Origin: Patescibacteria group bacterium
GTDB lineage: Bacteria > Patescibacteriota > Minisyncoccia > Phycocordibacterales > UBA5272
DNA length: 39,559 bases
Assembly: GCA_030916895.1 (NCBI GenBank)
Contig: JAUPVR010000005.1
Span: forward strand, 1-39,559
Direction: 5' to 3'
A model generated the notes under the pieces. It did no database searches and was not told where the DNA came from. It saw nothing but the letters and a program-made list of their open reading frames with translations. Below are positions 1-7,498 of the stretch, piece after piece. A program made the position numbers and the translations under genes. Within the stretch, counting starts at the first letter, position 1. Every line of letters begins with the position of its first letter.

Positions 1-39
1 TTTTTTTCGTGTTAAGATGTTTTCTGCGTACGTAGCAAC

Positions 40-116
40 GCCACTTTAGCTCAGTTGGTTAGAGCAGCTGTTTTGTAAACAGCAGGTCCTCAGTTCGAAT
101 CTGAGAAGTGGCTCCA
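40..116 (+). tRNA. tRNA-Thr (anticodon TGT)
   Basis: Complete cloverleaf. The 7-bp acceptor GCCACTT pairs with AAGTGGC, the anticodon stem GCTGT/ACAGC encloses the loop TTTGTAA, which gives anticodon TGT (reads ACA), and the T loop is TTCGAAT. The 3' CCA is encoded (114-116). An extended -10-like TGTTAAGAT lies at 10-18. The CapA-like gene on the other strand ends three bases downstream. Confidence 0.95.
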
Positions 117-118
117 TA

Positions 119-1165
119 TTAGTTTTTGTTTACATCTGCTGGGTAGGGGATCCGGATGAAGCCTTGTTTGATGGTTTCTTGTAGTGCTTCTTCACTTCTC
201 TCGCTTATTTTTTCAAGGAGGAACCTTTTTTCTTCTCCTTCTGAAATTCTTGGCCTACTTGTTTCTGAAATGAGTGGTAGTAATTCAAATTGGATTTCAT
301 CTTTTTTAAAACTCATGTGTACCCCTAAACCCCGTTCTGTTTCTTGGCTAAAATATTGGTCAAATACAGCATTTCCCAAGGAGTAGAAAACAGGTTTGTT
401 ATTGTAGAGGGCAACTCCTTCTGTAACATGAGGGTGTGCACCAATGATTGCATCAACGCATGTCTCCAAAACTTTTTTGGCATATGTCTCTTGAATGTCT
501 GTGTGTGTTTTTCTGTACTCTTCTCCCCAATGAATAAAGGCAACCATGTATGAACCTTTGTGTGTTGTACAAAGACGATTAATTGTATTAAAAGAAGCAA
601 CCTCATTCCATGAAGGACTTATCATGTTGATACCAAAGACAACCACCTGTATACCACCTACCTTTTTTTTCCAAACTGTTTGTGATGTCATGCGTGAATG
701 CCCAAAGCTCTCAATTCCTGATTGTTTAAGAATGGCAACGGTGTGAGCATACCCTTCTTCACCGTGGTCGCTTGTGTGGTTATTCGCAAGTGATACTGCG
801 CTTATGTTGGCATTGCGAAGTGTCGTTGTCGCACTTTGTGGGAAGGAAAATTGGTATCCGTTGTTTGGTGTTTTTAGGTATGTCTCGGGGATTGGTCCTT
901 CAAGGTTAACGATAGTATGGGTGGTCGAAGAAAGGAGACCTCTTAATTTTTCAAAGGGATAGTTTATACCATGCTTCTCAATAAGTGTCGCGACATATCT
1001 ACCGAGCATGACATCACCTAAAAAAAGAATTGATTCTTCGGGCGAGGTGTCTGTTAAGTTGATGATGTGTTTACGTTCATCTTCCGGTGCGGTAATGATT
1101 CCTATTGGGTGCACAGCAAAAACAAGAGATATAAGTAAGACAGCAAGAGGGAGATGTCTTTTCAT
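119..1165 (-). CDS. CapA-family (PGA_cap) metallophosphatase-like protein
   Basis: 348-residue member of the CapA/PgsA family, calcineurin-like metallophosphatases linked to poly-gamma-glutamate capsule or other envelope functions. Visible family motifs, in order: GDVMLGR, NLEGP, LANNHTSDHG, IHWGEEY, GAHPHVTEG and FYSLGN. These supply the Asp/Asn/His metal ligands. The N-terminus MKRHLPLAVLLISLVFAV is a signal peptide or membrane anchor, so the protein acts outside the membrane. A start six codons further upstream (1183) is open but overlaps the -10 box TATACT (1174-1179), so 1165 is chosen; transcription would then begin almost at the ATG. No other capsule genes (pgsB, pgsC) are nearby, so the substrate is unknown. 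The family call is firm; the physiological role is not. Confidence 0.85.
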   Translation of the reverse strand: MKRHLPLAVLLISLVFAVHPIGIITAPEDERKHIINLTDTSPEESILFLGDVMLGRYVATLIEKHGINYPFEKLRGLLSSTTHTIVNLEGPIPETYLKTPNNGYQFSFPQSATTTLRNANISAVSLANNHTSDHGEEGYAHTVAILKQSGIESFGHSRMTSQTVWKKKVGGIQVVVFGINMISPSWNEVASFNTINRLCTTHKGSYMVAFIHWGEEYRKTHTDIQETYAKKVLETCVDAIIGAHPHVTEGVALYNNKPVFYSLGNAVFDQYFSQETERGLGVHMSFKKDEIQFELLPLISETSRPRISEGEEKRFLLEKISERSEEALQETIKQGFIRIPYPADVNKN

Positions 1166-1173
1166 GTCATCTA

Positions 1174-1182
1174 AGTATAGCA
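1174..1182 (-). promoter_or_regulatory. Extended -10 promoter of the CapA-like gene
   Basis: TGCTATACT on the minus strand, eight bases before the ATG at 1165. Leaderless-type start; it decides the start codon. Confidence 0.6.
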
Positions 1183-1328
1183 ACCCTACTTGTTTTGATG
1201 CGAATTAGTAAAACCGTAGAACCTAGGTCGGGTATGGATTTTTCGGTAAATTTCGTGTAGTATAGGGCTCACATGCGGTCGCTAAGACCTTTTCTGTAGT
1301 ATTTCCAAGCAACTGCGCACGAATCCCT

Positions 1329-2024
1329 ATGATAGATAGCAAAAAGTACATTTTTACTTTTCTTATTACTTCCGCCATTTTTGCGACAGCGTTTTTTGCA
1401 TCTACCTATTTTTCTAATAAGCGTGTTGCGGGCATTAAACAAATCCAGGATAACATCGCTATCGACATCCTCTCTAGCGAAACACAGTTTGATCTCTTAA
1501 AAGAAGTTTCTTGTTCAAATGTAAGCGACAGCGTTCTCTCTCAAGAGCTTTCCGAACTCGGAGAAAAACTTTCACATACTGAAAATGAACGAGGGACAGA
1601 CGACGCAGAAATTATTTATTTAAAGAAATATTATTCACTTCTTGAAATAAAAGATTACGTTCTCTCTAAACAGCTTGCGGCAAAATGCGGAGTAACCAAG
1701 AAACCAGTCTTCATTATTTACTTTTACTCAAACCTTGGAGATTGTGTTGATTGTGAGAAAGAAGGGTACGTACTTACATTTTTGCGAGAAAAATATCCGG
1801 AGCTTCGTGTTTATTCGTTCGACTATAATCTTAATCTTTCCGCAATCGATACGATGAAGAAAATTTATAAAATCTCTTCCTCGCTTCCAGCCATTGTCAT
1901 TGAAGATAAAACATACACAGGATTTAAGACTGCGGAAGAACTTGAAAAACTTCTTCCAGATACGTTACGTGAAGTGGTTGCTACAACCACAGTTTCTACA
2001 AGCACGAAGAAGCGCGCTGAATAA
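1329..2024 (+). CDS. Membrane-anchored thioredoxin-like protein
   Basis: 231 residues. An N-terminal hydrophobic segment (residues 7-27) is followed by a Lys/Glu-rich, probably helical region (about 35-115) and a C-terminal thioredoxin-like fold. That fold shows beta strand PVFIIYFYS, then GDCVDCEKEG with a CxxC pair at 139-142, and the cis-proline segment SSSLPAIVIED. The topology suggests an outward-facing redox or Trx-like scaffold domain on a single membrane anchor. The tail is Thr/Ser-rich and basic. No SD is visible before the ATG; TAGTAT-like boxes lie at 1258-1263 and just after 1295. The glycosyltransferase gene follows after 6 bp, so the two are probably one operon. The thioredoxin fold is inferred from the CxxC/cis-Pro spacing; the partner is unknown. 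Confidence 0.65.
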   Translation: MIDSKKYIFTFLITSAIFATAFFASTYFSNKRVAGIKQIQDNIAIDILSSETQFDLLKEVSCSNVSDSVLSQELSELGEKLSHTENERGTDDAEIIYLKKYYSLLEIKDYVLSKQLAAKCGVTKKPVFIIYFYSNLGDCVDCEKEGYVLTFLREKYPELRVYSFDYNLNLSAIDTMKKIYKISSSLPAIVIEDKTYTGFKTAEELEKLLPDTLREVVATTTVSTSTKKRAE

Positions 2025-2030
2025 ATTTTT

Positions 2031-3296
2031 ATGCTAGATGCCACACTCCAAGCACTCTTGTATCCCTTTTTGTTTTTGTCACTCTACTTTCAAATTTTTC
2101 TTCTCTTGTCCTTCTTTGAAGGGAAGAGAAAGATAAAAAAAGAAGAACACATGAAAGCAGGAGATTCGCCAACGGTAACCGTAGCAGTTCCGGCATGGAA
2201 TGAGGAAAGAACCCTTGCCTCTACCATCGAATCTCTTCTTAGGCTTGATTACCCAAAAGATAAACTATCTATTCTTGTTGTCGACGATGGAAGCAGTGAT
2301 GATACGTTTGCTATTGCTCGCAAATATGAGTCAATGTATCCAAAACTTGTTAAAGCAATTACTAAAGAAAATGGTGGCAAACATACCGCTCTTAATTTAG
2401 CACTTAGCCAATCACAAAGTGATCTCTTTGGATGTTTAGATGCGGATTCTTTCGTTGCACCAAACACACTTCAAACAATTGTAAGTTACTTTCAATCAAA
2501 TAGTGAGATTATGGCAGTCACACCATGCATTCATATTCGTCATCCAAGAACATTTATTCAACGCATGCAAGCAATTGAGTACCTGATGGGTGTATTTTTG
2601 CGTAAAGTGTATGGAGAACTTGATGCAATTCAAGTAACACCAGGCCCTTTTTCTATTTTTAGACGTGAAGTTTTTGATACGATTGGTCCATATAAAAAAG
2701 CACATAATACGGAAGATTTTGAGATCACCCTTCGCATGCATAAACATAAGTTGAAAATTGCAAATTCACATAAAGCACTTGTGTATACGATTGGCCCAGC
2801 AACAGCGTATGGTTTCTTTAAGCAACGAGTACGCTGGGCAAGGGGATTTTTAGAGAATGCGCTTGACTATCGTGAGCTCTTCTTTAAAAAGGAATATGGT
2901 AACTTCGGTGTACTTACGCTTCCGATGGCCTTCTTATTTATTTTTTACGGACTTTACGCAAGTATCTTTTCATTCTATCTTCTTCTCTCTGATTTTTTTG
3001 CACGTGTTTCTCGATGGGTAACAATTGGTATTCATCCACGTATTCCAGAATTCGACTTGTTCTACGTTAATACAAATACGATGTCTTTCGTTGCAATGAT
3101 TATGCTTACGCTTTTTTTAATCACGCTTTACATCGGCAACCTACTGTCAGATGATCGTCAGCAATTTTATAAGAATTTTCCGGTATTTTTTGTTCTCTAT
3201 CCGGTCTTTGTTCCATTTTTTATGGCACGTGCAGTGTTTGACACATTTACGAAACGTAAGAATGAATGGGCACTTCAAGACAATAAGAAGGTATAA
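2031..3296 (+). CDS. Processive family 2 glycosyltransferase, membrane-bound
   Basis: 421-residue inner-membrane GT2 of the BcsA/NodC/IcaA type. It starts with a transmembrane segment (residues 9-29). The catalytic domain shows VAVPAWNEE, the nucleotide-sugar-binding DDG (85-87), DAD (137-139, metal ligand), TED (227-229, catalytic base) and QRVRW (265-269, the Q/RxxRW acceptor motif of processive enzymes). Hydrophobic spans follow around residues 295-320, 350-370 and 385-405. It would polymerise a beta-linked polysaccharide or build an envelope glycan from a UDP-sugar. It sits 6 bp after the thioredoxin-like gene and just before pheS. No PilZ, deacetylase or export partner is adjacent, so the product sugar cannot be told. 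Confidence 0.85.
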   Translation: MLDATLQALLYPFLFLSLYFQIFLLLSFFEGKRKIKKEEHMKAGDSPTVTVAVPAWNEERTLASTIESLLRLDYPKDKLSILVVDDGSSDDTFAIARKYESMYPKLVKAITKENGGKHTALNLALSQSQSDLFGCLDADSFVAPNTLQTIVSYFQSNSEIMAVTPCIHIRHPRTFIQRMQAIEYLMGVFLRKVYGELDAIQVTPGPFSIFRREVFDTIGPYKKAHNTEDFEITLRMHKHKLKIANSHKALVYTIGPATAYGFFKQRVRWARGFLENALDYRELFFKKEYGNFGVLTLPMAFLFIFYGLYASIFSFYLLLSDFFARVSRWVTIGIHPRIPEFDLFYVNTNTMSFVAMIMLTLFLITLYIGNLLSDDRQQFYKNFPVFFVLYPVFVPFFMARAVFDTFTKRKNEWALQDNKKV

Positions 3297-3313
3297 ACGA
3301 ACGATTGGTTTTG

Positions 3314-3322
3314 TGGTACCAT
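3314..3322 (+). promoter_or_regulatory. Extended -10 promoter of pheST
   Basis: TGGTACCAT (TG-n-TAnnnT) ends nine bases before the pheS ATG at 3332; there is no SD sequence. Confidence 0.5.
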
Positions 3323-3331
3323 AGTCTCTAT

Positions 3332-4105
3332 ATGACAGGTCACGCCCACCCAATTACCCACCTCACGGACACTATTGTTCGTATTTTTACGGAGATTGGA
3401 TTTGATGTGGCAGATGGACCTGAACTTGAAACGGAGTGGAATAATTTTGACGCATTAAATGTTCCACGCGATCATCCGTCTCGTGATATGCAAGATACAT
3501 TTTGGATCAAGAAAAAACCAGGGGTCGATAAACTTGGTCGTCCGATGGGACATGTACTTCGTACACACACATCTTCTGTTCAAGTTCGCGCTATGGATAC
3601 GTGGTCAAAAAAATCTGAAGAAGAAAAGAAATCGCAACCACTTGCGATCGTTGTTCCCGGAAAGGTGTTTCGTAATGAAGCAACGGACGCGACACATGAA
3701 TCACAGTTCTATCAAGTAGAAGGATTGCTTGTTGGGGAAGATGTCACACTTTCCCATTTAAAAGGCGTCCTCGAAACATTTTTTAGTAAACTCTTTGGTA
3801 AAAATACAGAAGTGCGTCTTCGTTCTTCTTTCTTTCCTTTCGTTGAGCCAGGAGTCGAAGTAGACATGCAATGTTTTAAGTGTGAAGGGGGAGGGTGTGG
3901 TCTTTGCAAACAAACGGGATGGATTGAAATTATGGGCGCCGGCATGGTACATCCGAATGTTTTAAAGAATTGTGGTATTAATCCGCGCAAGTATAAGGGA
4001 TTTGCATTTGGTGGCGGAATGGACCGCTTAGCAATGCTCAAGTGGGGGATTGATGACATTCGTCTTTTGTATAACGGTGACCTTCGTGTTGTTAATCAAT
4101 TTTAA
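3332..4105 (+). CDS. pheS: Phenylalanine--tRNA ligase alpha subunit, lacking the N-terminal coiled coil
   Basis: Catalytic subunit of PheRS (class II), which charges tRNA-Phe with phenylalanine in an alpha2-beta2 complex. The protein opens directly at the catalytic core with GHAHPITH, continues with the motif 2 region (FRNEATDATHESQFYQVEG) and ends with the motif 3 GGGMDRLAMLKWGI. Only 257 residues are present; typical bacterial PheS has about 330 because of an N-terminal helical coiled-coil arm (about 85 residues) that contacts tRNA. That arm is absent, and there is no room for it: the upstream gene ends at 3296. A start nine codons earlier (3305) would overlap the promoter. A Cys-rich loop (CFKCEGGGCGLCKQTGW) precedes motif 3, as in many bacterial PheS. 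pheT follows after 2 bp. Confidence 0.93.
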   Translation: MTGHAHPITHLTDTIVRIFTEIGFDVADGPELETEWNNFDALNVPRDHPSRDMQDTFWIKKKPGVDKLGRPMGHVLRTHTSSVQVRAMDTWSKKSEEEKKSQPLAIVVPGKVFRNEATDATHESQFYQVEGLLVGEDVTLSHLKGVLETFFSKLFGKNTEVRLRSSFFPFVEPGVEVDMQCFKCEGGGCGLCKQTGWIEIMGAGMVHPNVLKNCGINPRKYKGFAFGGGMDRLAMLKWGIDDIRLLYNGDLRVVNQF

Positions 4106-4107
4106 GT

Positions 4108-6447
4108 ATGAAATATCTCGAGAGTTGGCTGCAAGAACATATCGATGGAACACTTCCCAATAAAGAGGAGGTTGCGCGTATCCTTTCGGCTAAATCACTT
4201 GAAGTTGAAGAGACAAACGAGGAAGGGGGAGTTACAACTTATGAAGTAAAAATATTACCACATCGCGGACACGATATCATGTCGCATCGCGGACTTGCAC
4301 GAGAGCTTGCGACACTTTTTGATTTGAAGCGAAAGAGCATTTCATTTCCTGTTCCAGAAGTTTCTTCAAAAAAGACTGTGCGTGTTTTGGTTGAGGATGC
4401 TTTGCGTTGTCCTCGTTATAGTGCGGTGTATGTTGAAGGTGTTAAGGCCGGAGATTCTCCAGAGTGGATAAAACAAAAACTTACTCCCATTGGCCAGCGT
4501 TCCATATCAAACATTGTTGATATTACTAATTTCGTTATGAATGATATGGGTCAGCCTATGCATGCTTTTGATGCAGATAAGGTGAAAGGTGGTATCACGG
4601 TTCGTATCGCAAAAGAAGGTGAGACAATGACAACGCTTGACGGAAAAGAGGTCGCTCTTACGGGCACTGAAACAGTGATTGCAGATGATGAAGGTGTTCT
4701 TGCGCTTGCTGGTGTAAAAGGTGGAACAAAAGCAATCGTTGATGAAAACACAAAAGCAATTATTTTTGAAAGTGCAAATTTTGACGCAACATATACGCGA
4801 AAGACATCTGATAAGCACGGGATTCGTACGGATTCTTCAAAGCGTTATGAGCAGGGGATGACAAGTGAATGTGCAGGAGAGGCGATACTTGAAGCGTGCG
4901 CGCTTTTGAAAGAAAGTTGTCCAGAAGCGAGGTTTGGCGCAATTGTTGATGTCTACCCAAAACCAGAAAAGGATTATGAGGTGAGTATATCGGTTAAAGA
5001 AACGAATGACATTTTAGGAACAGCATATTTGAAAAATGAAGTGGAAGACACACTTAATCGACTTGGTTTTTCATATGAGTATGTAAGACTTCGGACACGC
5101 ATTGAAAAAAGAATGGAAAGTGTGAAGGGTGCCGTATATAAGCGTGTATCAAGTATGCGTGAAGACGCACCGAATGCTTTTTCTTGCTCATCACTTGTAA
5201 GCTATCTCTACAATGGTGTATGGCAACCAAGTATTTCGATTGATAAGTATGTTTATGGAGAACCTGTTTCTGCTCAGAATGCAATGTGGGGTGATTTTGT
5301 TTTTTCAAATACAGGCGAAGGAAGTATTCGTTATGAAACCGTTGAGTTTATGCCAGGCACGAAAGTAGAACACGGTATTGACCATGTTGGTTTATACCTC
5401 GGCGACGGAAAAGTATTTCATATTTCACAAAAAAGTAATTCTCCTTGTGTTGAGGATGTAGAAACTTCTTTAAGTTTTGGCAAAAATGTTTTATATGCTC
5501 GCATGGCTGATGTTGACGAAGGAAGATTCTTCCTAACAATTCCGAAAGAACGACTCGATCTTCGAATTAAAGAGGATTTAGCAGAAGAGATTGGACGTGT
5601 CATTGGTTACGATGCTATCAAGACCATACTTCCAAAACTCCCACGAAAAGGCCTTCCTCATAAACGTCTATACTACGAAACAAAAATAAAAAATATTTTG
5701 TTTGCAAACGGGTTTTCAGAAATTTATACCTACACATTTGGAGATAAAGGCGATGTACATATTGTGAAGGGTCTTGCAAGTGATAAAGAAAAATTGCGAA
5801 CCAACCTAGGTGCTGGCGTACTTCAGGCGCTAGAAATGAATCTCCACAACACACCGCTTTTGGGAGCAGATACAGTTAAGGTTTTTGAATTTGGCAATGT
5901 CTTTACTGAAGACAATGAGCGCAGAAACTTTGCCTTAGCAATTGATGATGGTAAAAAGAAGACTTCATTTACTGAAGAAGTTGATTTGGTGCTTTCACAA
6001 ATTAAGCGTGAATGTAAACTTTCCTCCCTTGATTACAACACAATTATTGCTAAGCCATATGTTATTGAGCTTGATTTTGATGCACTCATTGATTCGCTTC
6101 CCGAACCATCATCCTACGAATCACTGACAGAGACAACGACACTTACTACATATCAAACAGTATCACCGTATCCATTTATTGTTCGTGACATTGCTGTATG
6201 GACACCAAAAGGAACAACATGGGAAGAAATAGAGGCACTTGCAAAAACAATCGACGATCCTCGTATTGTTCGCATGGCGTGTTTTGATACGTTTACTAAA
6301 ACCATTGAAGGGAGGGGTGAAATGACATCATACGCGTTCCGCTTTGTGATTCAGTCATATGAAAAAACACTCACAGACGTTGAGGCGAACGAGATTGCAG
6401 ATAAGATGTACTCGCTTTTGAAAGATAAGGGGTACGAGATACGATAA
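4108..6447 (+). CDS. pheT: Phenylalanine--tRNA ligase beta subunit with an NlpC/P60-like insertion and no EMAP/OB domain
   Basis: 779 residues. B1 domain (1-38 plus about 45-75), B3/B4 editing region (about 90-270; PMHAFDADKV, ESANFDATYTRKTSDKHGIRT), B5 (about 290-325 resuming at 472-502, IPKERLDLRIKEDLAEEIGR), catalytic-like B6/B7 (about 515-660) and the C-terminal FDX-ACB anticodon-binding domain (about 682-779, SPYPFIVRDIAVW). Two departures from the family are visible. The B2 EMAP/OB tRNA-binding domain that normally splits B1 is missing. About 147 residues (325-471) interrupt B5 and look like an NlpC/P60 cysteine peptidase. This keeps total length near normal. The reading frame and base composition are continuous across the insertion, so this is not an obvious assembly chimera. 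Cotranscribed with pheS. Confidence 0.93.
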   Translation: MKYLESWLQEHIDGTLPNKEEVARILSAKSLEVEETNEEGGVTTYEVKILPHRGHDIMSHRGLARELATLFDLKRKSISFPVPEVSSKKTVRVLVEDALRCPRYSAVYVEGVKAGDSPEWIKQKLTPIGQRSISNIVDITNFVMNDMGQPMHAFDADKVKGGITVRIAKEGETMTTLDGKEVALTGTETVIADDEGVLALAGVKGGTKAIVDENTKAIIFESANFDATYTRKTSDKHGIRTDSSKRYEQGMTSECAGEAILEACALLKESCPEARFGAIVDVYPKPEKDYEVSISVKETNDILGTAYLKNEVEDTLNRLGFSYEYVRLRTRIEKRMESVKGAVYKRVSSMREDAPNAFSCSSLVSYLYNGVWQPSISIDKYVYGEPVSAQNAMWGDFVFSNTGEGSIRYETVEFMPGTKVEHGIDHVGLYLGDGKVFHISQKSNSPCVEDVETSLSFGKNVLYARMADVDEGRFFLTIPKERLDLRIKEDLAEEIGRVIGYDAIKTILPKLPRKGLPHKRLYYETKIKNILFANGFSEIYTYTFGDKGDVHIVKGLASDKEKLRTNLGAGVLQALEMNLHNTPLLGADTVKVFEFGNVFTEDNERRNFALAIDDGKKKTSFTEEVDLVLSQIKRECKLSSLDYNTIIAKPYVIELDFDALIDSLPEPSSYESLTETTTLTTYQTVSPYPFIVRDIAVWTPKGTTWEEIEALAKTIDDPRIVRMACFDTFTKTIEGRGEMTSYAFRFVIQSYEKTLTDVEANEIADKMYSLLKDKGYEIR
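5080..5520 (+). other. NlpC/P60-like domain inserted in PheT (residues about 325-471)
   Basis: Seen in the translation: AFSCSSLVSYLY places a cysteine (C360) in the position of the NlpC/P60 nucleophile (DCSGLV type, here with Ser before the Cys). WGDFVFS matches the GDLVFF strand. GIDHVGLYLGDGKVFHIS carries H426 and H438, twelve residues apart, the same spacing as the His pair of E. coli Spr/MepS. The catalytic Cys-His-His set therefore looks intact. The domain sits in the B5 hairpin between NRLGFSYEY and GRFFLTIPK. Known NlpC/P60 members cleave cell-wall peptides or act as amidases, acyltransferases or transglutaminase-like enzymes; the activity here is unknown. Confidence 0.8.
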
Positions 6448-6457
6448 GGATGTAACA

Positions 6458-6955
6458 ATGATTGAAGTACAAGAAAATAAGTACGGTAAAGGGGTGTACG
6501 CAGTTACGCATATTTCTACCGGTACACATATTGCTCCATGGTGCAATTACGTTTCTGAGGAAGAACTGCTCAGTATTCCAAAAGATAAGCGTAATATTGA
6601 TCATGTAACCAAAATTGCCTCGCATCGTTATACACTTAAATCCGAGAAAGTTGATGATTATTTTAATCATTCCTGTGATCCAAATTCTGGCTTATGTTTT
6701 GATGGTGAAAATGTATTTTTGGTTGCAATACGGGACATTGTTCCTAATGAGGAAGTTGTTTGGGATTATTCGACAACGATAGACAAAAGAGCTATTGAAA
6801 TGTTTCCAGAGTGGAAGATGGTTTGTGGGTGCGGTGCGGCTAATTGTCGTAAGATTGTTGACTCTTTCGATACGCTTCCGGAAAAAGTTCGTGCACAATA
6901 TGCGAAACTCGGTATCTTGCCAGAGTTTTTAAGGGACGGAAGTATAGTACAATAA
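6458..6955 (+). CDS. SET-domain lysine methyltransferase-like protein (first copy)
   Basis: 165 residues, consisting of a SET domain and a post-SET zinc motif. Motifs: KYGKGVYAV (N-SET GxG strand), YFNHSCDPNSG (residues 68-78; NHSC pseudoknot and SAM-binding core), NEEVVWDYS (catalytic Tyr region), and CGCGAANC, a CxCxxxxC post-SET cluster. SET enzymes transfer methyl groups from SAM to protein lysine side chains; bacterial substrates are mostly unknown. Start supported by an SD-like AAGGA at 6446-6450, seven bases before the ATG. It begins 10 bp after pheT and ends 6 bp before the C39-like gene, so it is probably read from the pheST transcript. Substrate not inferable; ribosomal proteins or DNA-binding proteins are candidates. 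Confidence 0.85.
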   Translation: MIEVQENKYGKGVYAVTHISTGTHIAPWCNYVSEEELLSIPKDKRNIDHVTKIASHRYTLKSEKVDDYFNHSCDPNSGLCFDGENVFLVAIRDIVPNEEVVWDYSTTIDKRAIEMFPEWKMVCGCGAANCRKIVDSFDTLPEKVRAQYAKLGILPEFLRDGSIVQ

Positions 6956-6961
6956 GTTTAT

Positions 6962-7498
6962 ATGAAATTATCCGTCCCATATTATTCACAATTCATAGAC
7001 ATACAAGATCCGTTTTGGATGCTTCGCGCGTGCGGGGCGTGTTCATTAAAAGATGTAGCGGAATTTCACGGTAAAACCGTGCCTGATATTGTAACGCTTT
7101 GTAACGAAGCAAAAGAGAGAGGCGGATATGACACAGAGAATGGTTGGGTACATGATTATATTGTCACTAAATTACAAGAACTCGGATTACGCGCAGAACG
7201 AAAAGAGGGGATAGAAAATCTCGACGAAGTATTTTCATCTCTTGATGCAGGAAACCCTGTTATCGTTTCAGTCGAGAAACGCGTACTCGAACAAACCCGT
7301 TTTCATATGATTGTGCTTGTCGGCTACGAAACTATATCTAGTCCCCAGTCCCTAACCCCTAGTACCTATTTTTACTATCACGAATCGGAATCTACCGACA
7401 AAGAAAAAGGGCAGTACAGGAGTTGTACAAAAGAGCAATTTTTGGACTTTTGGCGAGGAAAAGCCATCTTTGTTTCTACGGTGTCACTAGGGGCTTAA
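6962..7498 (+). CDS. C39-like papain-fold cysteine peptidase
   Basis: 178 residues resembling the peptidase C39_2 family. MLRACGACSLKDV holds the putative nucleophile (C24, with C27 nearby), the oxyanion Gln would be Q10 in YYSQF, RFHMIVLVGYE gives the catalytic His (H115), and the following YYHESES supplies an acidic partner. There is no signal peptide or transmembrane segment, and no attached ABC transporter, so this is not a full bacteriocin-processing exporter. A TACAAT box (6948-6953) lies eight bases before the ATG, so it may also have its own leaderless transcript. A C/T-rich low-complexity stretch (about 7336-7366) is read in frame after the His strand. Its stop overlaps the stop of the convergent minus-strand gene by 3 bp. 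Substrate unknown. Confidence 0.7.
   Translation: MKLSVPYYSQFIDIQDPFWMLRACGACSLKDVAEFHGKTVPDIVTLCNEAKERGGYDTENGWVHDYIVTKLQELGLRAERKEGIENLDEVFSSLDAGNPVIVSVEKRVLEQTRFHMIVLVGYETISSPQSLTPSTYFYYHESESTDKEKGQYRSCTKEQFLDFWRGKAIFVSTVSLGA

Noticed and set aside
1277-1293. GGTC/GACC hairpin with T run as a terminator upstream of the thioredoxin-like gene
   Set aside because: Only a 4-bp stem; too weak to call.
5080-5520. PheT insertion as an assembly chimera or frameshift
   Set aside because: The reading frame is unbroken, base composition is like the rest of the gene, and B5 motifs continue exactly on both sides. Only read mapping could settle this fully.
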